The notes under the pieces: model-generated
Databases searched by the model: none
What the model was told of the DNA's origin: nothing
The model's input: only the letters and a program-made list of their open reading frames with translations
Assembly (NCBI GenBank): GCA_902363145.1
Contig: CABIZB010000001.1
Span: forward strand, 744,001 to 808,000
Direction: 5' to 3'
DNA: 64,000 nucleotides
Origin: Oscillospiraceae bacterium
Lineage (GTDB): Bacteria; Bacillota; Clostridia; Oscillospirales; Ruminococcaceae
Made by a program: the position numbers and the translations under genes
Part shown: positions 34,977 through 42,493 of the stretch, one piece after another
Position numbering within the stretch: the stretch's first letter is position 1
How the letters are laid out: each line of letters opens with the position of its first letter

Positions 34977-37118
34977 TTATTTATCCCAGCCAAGAGCCTT
35001 TCTCTTTGCCTTCATGTCGGCAACTATCTTTTCGCCCAGCTTTACAGGATCGGTATCAACGTTCATTGTAGAGCCGAGAGTTTCAAGTGTGCCGTATTTA
35101 AGAAACTCTATTACGTTCTTTGAGCCGTATATCTGAGCTTCAACACAGTGATAGGAACTGATACCGTTAAGACGGAAGCCCAAAGCTGCATCGATGCCTT
35201 TTTCATTGCCCCACTCAGGTGAGCTGAATGCAAAGGGAAGCTCGTACATCTTATGACCGAGAGCGCCTGCAATTCCTGCGAATATTCCGCTGGATCTTGT
35301 GTTGTCGATACACTCGCCGACGTGCCATACAGGAGGAAGATCAGGCTCCAGGAACTCACGAAGGGACTCCCCTGCCTTTTCCTTGCCTGAGATCGCACAG
35401 TAGCCAAGCTTCATAAGCGGGAAGGAAGCACAGCCGTTTGAAAGGATAAGAACATTGTTTTTCAGCAGAACATCTGCCACGTCAACAATACACTTCTCGT
35501 AAAGCACCTTGGGGTTATTGCAGCCGACCATGTTTACGATACCGAGTATCCTGCCGTCTCTTAAAGCGTCTGCAAGGGGCTTCATACTGCCGAAGCGCTT
35601 ACAGATATATTCTACAGAGAAGCCGACTTCTGCCTCTACCTCATAGGGCGGGATATATACGGGAATGCCCTTTCTCTGCTCGAAGCTTTCTATTGCACGA
35701 CGGACTATCTTTTCAGCCAGCGCCTTTGTTTCGTCAATGTTGGAGTGGTGATGATCGTACTCATATCGCTCCGCACCGGGAAGCCTTGCGGATTCGCTGG
35801 TGGTGACAACTGTGGTCTTGAAGCAGTGAGCAACCTCCATGATAGAGGGGAAAACGTCCTGAACATCTGCAACCCACAGGTCAAGTGCACCTGTGCCAAG
35901 TACCAGCTCGGCAGATACGGCGTTTGAAAGAGGTATTACGCCTGCATAGCGGTACATTGCGGAAAGACCCGAGCAGCAGATGCCGTAAAATCTTATGCCC
36001 TTTGCACCCTTGGACTTTGCAAGCTCGATAAGATCCTCACGCTTGCCCGCCTCAACTATCTGGCTTACCAGCAGAGGAAGATGACCGTGAACGGCAATAT
36101 TTACATAGCCCTTTTCAAGAGCGCCGATATTTACCTTTGAGGTAACACGGTCGCCTACGCCGAAAAGGCTGTCGGTTGCGATGGAAGCGCCTACTACGCC
36201 TGAGAACGTGAAAGCAAGTCCGCAGCGCAGGAACTGCTGCATTACCGATCTCCAGTCGCCGTCAGTGGCGCAGCCGGATTTATGATATGCTTCAAACACC
36301 TCGTGATATGCGCTGACAGGGAGGATATCAAGATCCTTCCATACCTGCTGTCTTTCGGGAGCAGCGCAGGCGGAAATGGTCTTGTATTCATCGGGAACAG
36401 TTCTTGAAAGGTCTTCAAGAAGAGCGTCAGCCAGGTCTCTTGCAACGTTTTTCAGCTGACGGTTCTTCTGCTTGATGCCGAAAGCCTCGGCAGTCGAACG
36501 TATCTTCTGCTCGCCCAGGATAGGCACATCAAGCTTGCCCTCAGCAGCCCATTTAAGAGCCAGCATTACTTCTCTTGCGTGCATACCGTGCTGTGCAGCA
36601 CCTGCGGCAGCTGAACGGAGCAGATTTCTTGCAACGATAAGGTCAGCGTCAGCACCGCAGACACCCTTGGGAGACTTTGCAGTAACACGGCAGGGACCCA
36701 TATTGCATATCTTACAGCAAATTCCCGCCAGTCCGAAATTACACTGGGGCTTCTGCTGGTCAAATCTGTCAAAGCAGGTATCTATTCCCAGCTGATCCAT
36801 TCTGAGCAGCATTTCACGCACTGCGGGGTCGGGGGTCTGGTCAATAACGTCCTGCTTGGAGGGATATGTTTTGCGGTATCTGGAAACTGCGTTCATGTAG
36901 TCCCTGATAAATGCCTGAGGATCGTCCTCTTCTCCCTCGCCGTGGCTTGCCTTAAGGATTACGGTAGGGATACCGTTTTCATCAAAGCCGATTATATTTC
37001 TGTGGGAATGTATATGTGCTGGACCGTGGTCATGGTCATGATGATGCTCATGCTGGTGGTCATGATGCTCATGTTCCTGACATCGCTCGTGTTCATGATC
37101 GTGTGTATGCTCGCTCAT
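34977..37118 (-). CDS. Ni-CO dehydrogenase (CooS) homologue with His-rich N-terminus and altered C-cluster
   Basis: 713 aa; ordinary CooS has about 630. Residues 1-40 contain 17 His, a probable metal-binding tail. The D- and B-cluster cysteines are present (C126, C134, C135, C138, C143). C-cluster ligands: HGH at 344-346, C381, C533, C563 and C603 are present, but the Cys of the family motif DVQCIM is Asp421 (DVQDVF). CooS oxidises CO to CO2 at a Ni-Fe cluster; this variant may be impaired or have another activity. No cooC, cooF or acs gene is near. It sits between an ABC importer and two small membrane proteins on the same strand. Confidence 0.88.
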   Translation of the reverse strand: MSEHTHDHEHERCQEHEHHDHQHEHHHDHDHGPAHIHSHRNIIGFDENGIPTVILKASHGEGEEDDPQAFIRDYMNAVSRYRKTYPSKQDVIDQTPDPAVREMLLRMDQLGIDTCFDRFDQQKPQCNFGLAGICCKICNMGPCRVTAKSPKGVCGADADLIVARNLLRSAAAGAAQHGMHAREVMLALKWAAEGKLDVPILGEQKIRSTAEAFGIKQKNRQLKNVARDLADALLEDLSRTVPDEYKTISACAAPERQQVWKDLDILPVSAYHEVFEAYHKSGCATDGDWRSVMQQFLRCGLAFTFSGVVGASIATDSLFGVGDRVTSKVNIGALEKGYVNIAVHGHLPLLVSQIVEAGKREDLIELAKSKGAKGIRFYGICCSGLSAMYRYAGVIPLSNAVSAELVLGTGALDLWVADVQDVFPSIMEVAHCFKTTVVTTSESARLPGAERYEYDHHHSNIDETKALAEKIVRRAIESFEQRKGIPVYIPPYEVEAEVGFSVEYICKRFGSMKPLADALRDGRILGIVNMVGCNNPKVLYEKCIVDVADVLLKNNVLILSNGCASFPLMKLGYCAISGKEKAGESLREFLEPDLPPVWHVGECIDNTRSSGIFAGIAGALGHKMYELPFAFSSPEWGNEKGIDAALGFRLNGISSYHCVEAQIYGSKNVIEFLKYGTLETLGSTMNVDTDPVKLGEKIVADMKAKRKALGWDK

Positions 37119-37141
37119 TATATATCCTCCTGAATTTGGTA

Positions 37142-37912
37142 TTAAATGTAGTACTCAATATAGGTATCAGCCTTCATATTGAACAGCTCGAATATCTTGT
37201 CACGTACATAGAAGAAATCCTCGGCTGTTCTGTCACGGTGAGAGCCCAGAGGGACCTTGACAACGCTTTTTATTCTTCCGGGATTTGCCATCATGACAAC
37301 AATTCTGTCTGCCAGAAAAACGGCTTCCTCAATATCGTGAGTAACAAATATGATAGTTTTCTTTTCTTCTCTGGATATCCTGAGGATATCCTCCTGGAGC
37401 TTCATTCTTGTGATAGCGTCCAGAGCTCCGAAGGGTTCGTCCATGAAAATTATATCGGGGTCAACTGCCAGACCTCTTGCAATGGCAACTCTCTGCTGCT
37501 GACCGCCCGAAAGCTGACGGGGGTGACGCTCCTCGAAGCCTTTGAGACCAACAAGGTCGATATACTTGCGTGCGATATCTGCACGCTCTTCCTTGGGTAT
37601 CTTCTTGGATTCAAAACCAAGCTCCACATTTTTGAGAACATTTCTCCATGGGAGCAGTCCGTAATTCTGGAAAATGGTGATATTGTTGATGGACGGCTCT
37701 GTAACTTCCTTGCCGTCGATCTTAACGCTGCCGCTGTTTACCCTGTCAAAGCCGGCAAGGGCATTGAGAAGTGTGCTTTTACCGCAGCCTGAGGGTCCCA
37801 GCAGGCAGATGAACTCGCCCTTTTCAATATCAAGGGAAACATGGTCAAGAGCCACAAATTCTTTTCCGTCCTGAACGAACCTTTTGCAGGCGTCCTTTAC
37901 TTCAATATACAT
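37142..37912 (-). CDS. NitT/TauT-type ABC transporter ATP-binding protein
   Basis: 256 aa, SsuB/NrtD/TauB type. Walker A is GPSGCGKSTLLNALAG, signature QLSGGQQQRVAIARGLA and Walker B DIIFMDEPFGALD, with switch His in VTHDIEEAVFLADRI. ATG 37912 follows GGGGAGG and shares one base with the permease stop. It lies 24 nt upstream of the CODH gene, so transporter and CODH are very likely one operon. Nitrate, sulfonate, taurine and pyrimidine carriers share this family, so the substrate is open. Confidence 0.93.
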   Translation of the reverse strand: MYIEVKDACKRFVQDGKEFVALDHVSLDIEKGEFICLLGPSGCGKSTLLNALAGFDRVNSGSVKIDGKEVTEPSINNITIFQNYGLLPWRNVLKNVELGFESKKIPKEERADIARKYIDLVGLKGFEERHPRQLSGGQQQRVAIARGLAVDPDIIFMDEPFGALDAITRMKLQEDILRISREEKKTIIFVTHDIEEAVFLADRIVVMMANPGRIKSVVKVPLGSHRDRTAEDFFYVRDKIFELFNMKADTYIEYYI

Positions 37913-38673
37913 CAGTGAACGCCTCCCCATGATTTAAGTATCTGCTTCTCGATGAGCTTAAGAAGTCCGTCGAGAAGTATTCCTATAACGCCGATAACGA
38001 ATATGGTCGCAAGCAGGATATCCGCACGGATATTATTTCTTGCGTCGATTATCTGGTAGCCGAGACCCGACTGAGCGCCGACCATCTCACCTGCTACCAG
38101 GAATATCCATGCAGTTCCCAGAGCAAGGTGGATACCGTTTGCTATCTGGGGAAATGCTGCGGGAAGTATTACCTTCCAGGTAAGCTCGGGCTGCTTTATG
38201 CCGAAGTTCTTTGCGACTTTAAGATAGATAGGGTCAATGTTTGCCACAGCCCCAACAGTTGAAAGCAGAACAGGAAAAAATGCCGCAATAAAAATGATAA
38301 CGACAGCAGGCATATCACCGATACCGAAAAGAAGCACTATAAAAGGCATCCATGCTGTGGGAGAAATGGGTCTGAGAAGCTGAACGGCAGGATTTATGTA
38401 CTGGAACACCTTTGGAAGCCTGCCAAGGATAAGTCCCAGCACCACTGCCACCGCTACAGAGCTTATATATCCCGCAGCAAAGCGGAACATACTTGTTTTG
38501 ATATTCTCAAACAGCTTGCCGTTCTGTATCATCTCGATAAGAGCGTCAAGCGCCATTTTCGGCGAGGGGAAAAGTGCCGCATCAAAGCTGCTTACCATAA
38601 AAAGCAGCTGCCATATCAGAATAAGAATGGCTACGGATATGATCACATTTTTTACTGAAAGCAATTTTTTCAT
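37912..38673 (-). CDS. NitT/TauT-type ABC transporter permease
   Basis: 253 aa, about six membrane segments. The EAA loop is visible around VAKNFGIKQPELTWKVILPAAFPQI. The C-terminal helix ends KQILKSWGGVH. It forms the membrane channel with the downstream ATPase and the upstream binding lipoprotein; spacing to that gene is 14 nt. Membership in the SsuC/TauC/NrtB class is clear; substrate unknown. Confidence 0.92.
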   Translation of the reverse strand: MKKLLSVKNVIISVAILILIWQLLFMVSSFDAALFPSPKMALDALIEMIQNGKLFENIKTSMFRFAAGYISSVAVAVVLGLILGRLPKVFQYINPAVQLLRPISPTAWMPFIVLLFGIGDMPAVVIIFIAAFFPVLLSTVGAVANIDPIYLKVAKNFGIKQPELTWKVILPAAFPQIANGIHLALGTAWIFLVAGEMVGAQSGLGYQIIDARNNIRADILLATIFVIGVIGILLDGLLKLIEKQILKSWGGVH

Positions 38674-38687
38674 GTTATCACGCCTTA

Positions 38688-39614
38688 TCAGAAATCAGTC
38701 TTAACAAAATCGGAATATGCGGGAGGATTATCGGACAGACCGTATTCCTTTACCCTTTCTACAAGCTGGCCATAGGTCTCTTCGGTTATATCAAGGTCGT
38801 TGTAGGATATCCACTGAAGAGAGATGTCAAGAACATCATCAGTCTGGCTGAGATATTTCTTTGCAACTTCCTTTGCTTTTTCCTTGTCAAGATTGTTGCC
38901 CGCTGCCTTGTAGCTCTGAACAAATTCCTTAGCCTGCTCGGGACGCTCCTCAATGAATTTATCGGTGAGGACAAGTCCGCAGCAGAGAGAATCGGGCCAC
39001 AGCTCTTCTGAGCTGTAAAGCACCTTTCCTGCGCCAAGTGATACGCCCATTGCTCCGAAAGGCTCCGCAACGCAGTAGCCGTCTATCTGACCGCTGGCAA
39101 GTGCGGAAGGCATTTCTGTGGGTGCAAGCTCGGTAACATTTACATCGTCAACGGTAAGACCTGCTGTCGCAAGTGTTTCATTGAGCAGAATATTGTGGGA
39201 GGACTGCCTGTGAGGGATAGCAAAGGTCTTTCCCTTAAGGTCGGCTGCGGTGTTGATATCGTTTGAAACGATGACCACGTTGCCGTCACGGTGACCAAGT
39301 GCCACTGCCTTTAAGCCTATGCCCTCCTGCTTTGATTTCATCGCAAGCTCGATAAGAACGGATGCTCCGTCAACTCTTCCAGTGTTAAGAGCGTCCAGAA
39401 GCTCGGGCCATGAGCCGTATTTTACCAGCTCTACCTTGATGCCGTCACCTGTCTCCAGCTCATCGGCCTCTTCAAGAGCGGCCAGTGAATGGGTTATAGG
39501 CAGGTATGCTATTTTTACGACATTTTCATCATTGCTGTCGGCCTTGCTTCCGCAGGCTGTGGCAGAAAGTGCCAGTGCAAGTGATAATGTCAATGCGGTT
39601 ATTTTACGGTTCAT
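38688..39614 (-). CDS. NitT/TauT-type substrate-binding lipoprotein
   Basis: 308 aa. A signal peptide with KR near the start is followed by a lipid-attachment Cys in ALSATACGS (residue 21). The two-lobe binding fold follows: NVVKIAYLPITHSLAALEEAD, DGIKVELVKYGSWPELLDALNTGRVDGA, LKGKTFAIPHRQSSHNILL and ALASGQIDGYCVAEPFGAMG. These resemble SsuA/NrtA/ThiY-type proteins. ATG 39614 has AAGGA upstream. It is the first gene of the six-gene CODH string behind a consensus promoter. The ligand may be what the CODH-like enzyme or its partners use. Confidence 0.9.
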   Translation of the reverse strand: MNRKITALTLSLALALSATACGSKADSNDENVVKIAYLPITHSLAALEEADELETGDGIKVELVKYGSWPELLDALNTGRVDGASVLIELAMKSKQEGIGLKAVALGHRDGNVVIVSNDINTAADLKGKTFAIPHRQSSHNILLNETLATAGLTVDDVNVTELAPTEMPSALASGQIDGYCVAEPFGAMGVSLGAGKVLYSSEELWPDSLCCGLVLTDKFIEERPEQAKEFVQSYKAAGNNLDKEKAKEVAKKYLSQTDDVLDISLQWISYNDLDITEETYGQLVERVKEYGLSDNPPAYSDFVKTDF

Positions 39615-39700
39615 AACTCTCATCCTTTCCATCAGCAAATATAGAATTACTGTTTAAAATTCTTAATCACAAGTAATCATATGAATTTACTATGTTTTAG

Positions 39701-39785
39701 ATTATACATCTCTTATCCTACAATGTCAATAGGAATTGAGAAGTTTGAGTAAAAACCGTGTTTATGTATAAATCATATACATAAA
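39701..39785 (-). promoter_or_regulatory. Promoter of the ABC-CODH operon with upstream inverted repeat
   Basis: Minus strand TTGACA (39724-39729), 17 nt, TATAAT (39701-39706). Upstream of the -35 lies a perfect 10-bp inverted repeat TTTATGTATA-N5-TATACATAAA (39761-39785), a candidate activator or repressor site. Confidence 0.75.
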
Positions 39786-39846
39786 ACCGCCGCATACATT
39801 GTGCATTATCAATAGCAAAATTTACCAAAAAACCTCATCGGAATGA

Positions 39847-40188
39847 TCAGACCTGCTGTTTTACCCCTGCATTCTGCTTATATTCGGTGCCCCATCTTGC
39901 CATAGCGTCAAGTATTGGCGACATACTTCTGCCAAGCTCCGTAAGGGTGTATTCCACTCTTGGCGGGACTTCGGGGAATACCTCGCGGGAAAGCAGTCCG
40001 TTTTCCTCCATATCCCTGAGATTTGACGTAAGCACCTTCTGAGAAATTCTGCTGACTGATTTTTTCAGCTCGCCGAAACGCTTTGTGCCACTCATAAGGT
40101 CACGGAGGATAAGCACCTTCCACTTATCGCCAATGAGCATAAGAGTAGTTTCCACAGGGCAGGCGGGAAGCTCAGAGCTGTTTATCAT
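39847..40188 (-). CDS. HxlR-family transcriptional regulator
   Basis: 113 aa winged-helix protein: CPVETTLMLIGDKWKVLILRDL, RFGELKKSVSRISQKVLTSNLRDME, then the wing VPPRVEYTLTELG. HxlR regulators often carry a redox-sensitive Cys near the start (C10 here) and respond to aldehydes, diamide or quinones. ATG 40188 is chosen after AAAGGTGGTG. Divergent from the chimeric gene at 40584 whose promoter carries a palindrome, the likely target. It lies next to the CODH operon but points the same way as that operon, downstream of nothing obvious. Confidence 0.92.
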   Translation of the reverse strand: MINSSELPACPVETTLMLIGDKWKVLILRDLMSGTKRFGELKKSVSRISQKVLTSNLRDMEENGLLSREVFPEVPPRVEYTLTELGRSMSPILDAMARWGTEYKQNAGVKQQV

Positions 40189-40354
40189 TATAACACCACC
40201 TTTCACAGTATCAAATCAGCTGTTAGTTTCTGCAGGATACATTTTAGCACACAGCCGCAAAACTGTCAAGCAAAGCGTGTTCATAAAGTGTTTACATTTG
40301 AACTTGATACACTTCGACGGCGCAGCTGCGCATTAGTTACCCTGCGAAAACTAT

Positions 40355-40402
40355 GGCACAAAAAAGTGCCTTCTTTACAAGCGCAGACATATGTGATATC
40401 AT
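40355..40402 (+). promoter_or_regulatory. Promoter with GGCAC-N6-GTGCC palindrome
   Basis: Inverted repeat at 40355-40370, followed directly by TTTACA (40374-40379), 17 nt, TATCAT (40397-40402). The arrangement resembles redox/HxlR-controlled flavodoxin and reductase promoters of Firmicutes. It drives the gene at 40584 through inserted repeat B. Confidence 0.6.
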
Positions 40403-40448
40403 AAAATCACAGAAAGAGATCAGGCGCCCGAATCTCCCGAAAGAATAA

Positions 40449-40548
40449 TACTAATCACCAATAAAACTATAGACAAAAAATCATCGCATAATCCATATAC
40501 GCAAGATTATGCTCAATTTTTTGTATAGTTTTTAATTGGTGCTTAGTA
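40449..40548 (+). repeat. Foldback repeat B, copy 3
   Basis: 100 bp, flanked by TAA on both sides (40446-40448, 40549-40551). It lies in the leader between the palindromic promoter and the ribosome site of the chimeric gene, so it must be transcribed and may form a long hairpin in that mRNA. Confidence 0.93.
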
Positions 40549-40583
40549 TAAATCAACCGAATATTTTTCAGGAGGTACATACC

Positions 40584-41255
40584 ATGAATAAGAACACATT
40601 TACAGCAGTAAAGCTCGCCAAGGGTGAAATGAACGTTTACGACTTCGGCACAGTAAAGCTCCACGCTTACAAGACCAACGATTTCATTGACAACGAGGTT
40701 TTCATTGTAGAAAAGAACGGCAAGGCTGTTATCATTGAGTCCCCTTGCTTCTTTGACAACATAAGCGAGCTGAAGGGATATCTCAAGGGCACTGAAGAGT
40801 GCGGAATGCTCATTGCATACCACGGTGCAGGCGCATCGTTCCTGCCCGGTGTTCCAAGATATGCCACCAAAAACGCTGTGGAATATTCCGAAAACGGCGG
40901 AGGAAAGGCACTTATCAATAATTTTACCGCTGCATTCGGTCAGGCTTTTGATAATAGCGTTCATCAGATAACAGACATCATCGAAGAGGGCTGGTATGCG
41001 GCAAGCGGCAGATACAGCGATTTTCTCCGCCGCCATAAGGGACTGCACATACTTTTCCTTGAACTGGGCGTAGGCTTCAACACTCCCGCTATCATAAAAT
41101 ATTCGTTTATGCAGATGACAGCGGAAAACAGCAATGCAGTCTATGCCTGCATAAATCTTGGGGAATGCTTTTGCCCCGATGAGATATCACACAGATCTGT
41201 CTGCATTGACGGAGATATACATGATGTGCTCACTGAGCTTGCTTCCCATATATAA
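40584..41255 (+). CDS. Chimeric protein: MBL-like N-terminus fused to Sir2-like C-terminus
   Basis: 223 aa. Residues 1-130 (MNVYDFGTVKLHAYKTNDFI to HQITDIIEEG) look like the start of a metallo-beta-lactamase-fold protein without an HxHxDH site. From residue 131 (WYAASGRYSDFLRRHKGLHI, LELGVGFNTPAIIKY, YACINLGECFCPDEI) it is the C-terminal third of a Clostridial Sir2-family protein. Each partner lacks its other half, so an in-frame deletion probably fused two neighbouring genes. Start, ribosome site (CAGGAGG) and promoter are intact, so it may be expressed. Function is doubtful. Confidence 0.7.
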   Translation: MNKNTFTAVKLAKGEMNVYDFGTVKLHAYKTNDFIDNEVFIVEKNGKAVIIESPCFFDNISELKGYLKGTEECGMLIAYHGAGASFLPGVPRYATKNAVEYSENGGGKALINNFTAAFGQAFDNSVHQITDIIEEGWYAASGRYSDFLRRHKGLHILFLELGVGFNTPAIIKYSFMQMTAENSNAVYACINLGECFCPDEISHRSVCIDGDIHDVLTELASHI

Positions 41256-41260
41256 ATAAA

Positions 41261-41293
41261 AAATCGGTTGTTTTTACAGGCAGCCGATTTTTT
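41261..41293 (+). terminator. Terminator before the tetR operon
   Basis: AAATCGGTTG pairs with CAGCCGATTTTTT. Confidence 0.7.
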
Positions 41294-41304
41294 ATAAAAG
41301 CATA

Positions 41305-41363
41305 TTGACACGCTGTCAGAATAGTGCTATAATATCCTCAGAAAGCAAAATGACACTGTGTCA
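41305..41363 (+). promoter_or_regulatory. tetR promoter with two TGACA palindromes
   Basis: TTGACA (41305-41310), 17 nt, TATAAT (41328-41333). One palindrome TGACACGCTGTCA (41306-41318) overlaps the -35. A second, TGACACTGTGTCA (41351-41363), lies just after the start of transcription, 45 bp away. Both are followed by GAAT. A classical TetR autoregulation layout. Confidence 0.8.
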
Positions 41364-41392
41364 GAATACATCTTATGAAAGGAAGTGAGCAT

Positions 41393-42016
41393 ATGCCAAA
41401 AGGCTCGGACGAGCTTACTCAGTCAAGAAAGGACGAGATAGTTTCCGCCTGCGAAGAGCTGTACAAAACCATGAGCTTCAAGGATATCACCGTCAAGGAA
41501 ATAGGCTGCGTTACCTCCTTTACCCGCACATCTATCTACAACTATTTCAGCACCAAGGAAGAGATATTCCTAGCGCTGCTCCAAAGGGAATACACTCTTT
41601 GGATAGAACAGCTGAAAAAGCTGCGTGCGGATAATATTGAAATGAGCAGGGCTGAATTTGCCTCCGCTCTGGCACATTCCCTTGAAGAGCGGGAAAATCT
41701 GCTGAAGCTACTCTCCATGAACCATTATGACATGGAAGCCAACAGCAGAATGGAACGGCTGGTGGAGTTCAAGAAAGTTTACGGTCAGGCTCTTGCCGAG
41801 GTAAAAAACTGCCTGACACAGTTCTTTGACGATATGTCCGAAGAGGATAAGCGGGACTTTATATTCTCGTTTTTCCCCTTTATGTTCGGAATTTACCCCT
41901 ACACAGTCGTTACCGACAAGCAAAGGGAAGCCATGAAGCTGGCGGGTGTGGATTACACCTATAAGTCCATTTATGATCTGACTTTTACTCAGGCAAAAAA
42001 GCTGCTTGGAATATGA
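41393..42016 (+). CDS. TetR-family transcriptional regulator
   Basis: 207 aa. The N-terminal HTH is FKDITVKEIGCVTSFTRTSIYNYFSTKEEIFLALL; the C-terminal part is a helical ligand-binding domain. ATG 41393 follows GGAAGTGAGC. It probably represses its own operon through the two palindromes. Downstream on the same strand are a flavodoxin relic, an aldo-keto reductase and a flavodoxin. An original ribosome site for the flavodoxin (AAAGGTGG) survives right after its stop, before repeat B. Confidence 0.92.
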   Translation: MPKGSDELTQSRKDEIVSACEELYKTMSFKDITVKEIGCVTSFTRTSIYNYFSTKEEIFLALLQREYTLWIEQLKKLRADNIEMSRAEFASALAHSLEERENLLKLLSMNHYDMEANSRMERLVEFKKVYGQALAEVKNCLTQFFDDMSEEDKRDFIFSFFPFMFGIYPYTVVTDKQREAMKLAGVDYTYKSIYDLTFTQAKKLLGI

Positions 42017-42027
42017 AAGGTGGTTTA

Positions 42028-42127
42028 TACTAATCACCAATAAAACTATAGACAAAAAATCATCGCATAATCCATATACGCAAGATTATGCTCAATTTTT
42101 TGTATAGTTTTTAATTGGTGCTTAGTA
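42028..42127 (+). repeat. Foldback repeat B, copy 4 (mismatched flanks)
   Basis: 100 bp. The left flank is TTA and the right flank TGA, unlike the other copies whose flanks match. Its last base provides the A of the ATG of the truncated flavodoxin frame. Confidence 0.93.
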
Positions 42128-42477
42128 TGAATTACAATGACGACAACTGCCGTGCAAATCTTGAGATGAACGACGATTCCGCAAGGCCCGCCATTTCAGG
42201 CGATATGACCGCTCTTACCGAATATGACACCGTATTTATTGGATATCCTATCTGGTGGGGAACGGCTCCCAGGATCATTGACACGTTCTTTGAAAGCTAT
42301 AATATGAGCGGAAAGACCGTTTACACCTTCTGCACATCAAGCGGAAACGGCATCGGTCAGAGCATAGACGACCTGACAAGCCTTTGCCCCGATGTGACCA
42401 TATCCGACGGCAGGCGCTTTAATGCAGGAGCAACGGAAGATGATGTACGTCAGTGGATGGACGGACTTGACAGCTGA
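42127..42477 (+). pseudogene. Flavodoxin lacking its N-terminus
   Basis: 116 codons corresponding to a flavodoxin from about residue 50: NYNDDNCRANLEMNDDSARP, YDTVFIGYPIWWGTAPRIID, CTSSGNGIGQS. The first strand and FMN phosphate loop are missing, replaced by repeat B. The intact homologue at 43512 shows what is lost. The protein could not bind FMN normally. The open frame and start codon at the repeat edge may be fortuitous. Confidence 0.8.
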
Positions 42478-42493
42478 TAAAGGAGGAACATTT

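Noticed and set aside
34977..37133. Many long plus-strand frames opposite the CODH, MATE, nrdD and GH31 genes.
   Set aside because: They are shadows of real genes: no ribosome sites, odd composition, and no recognised families.
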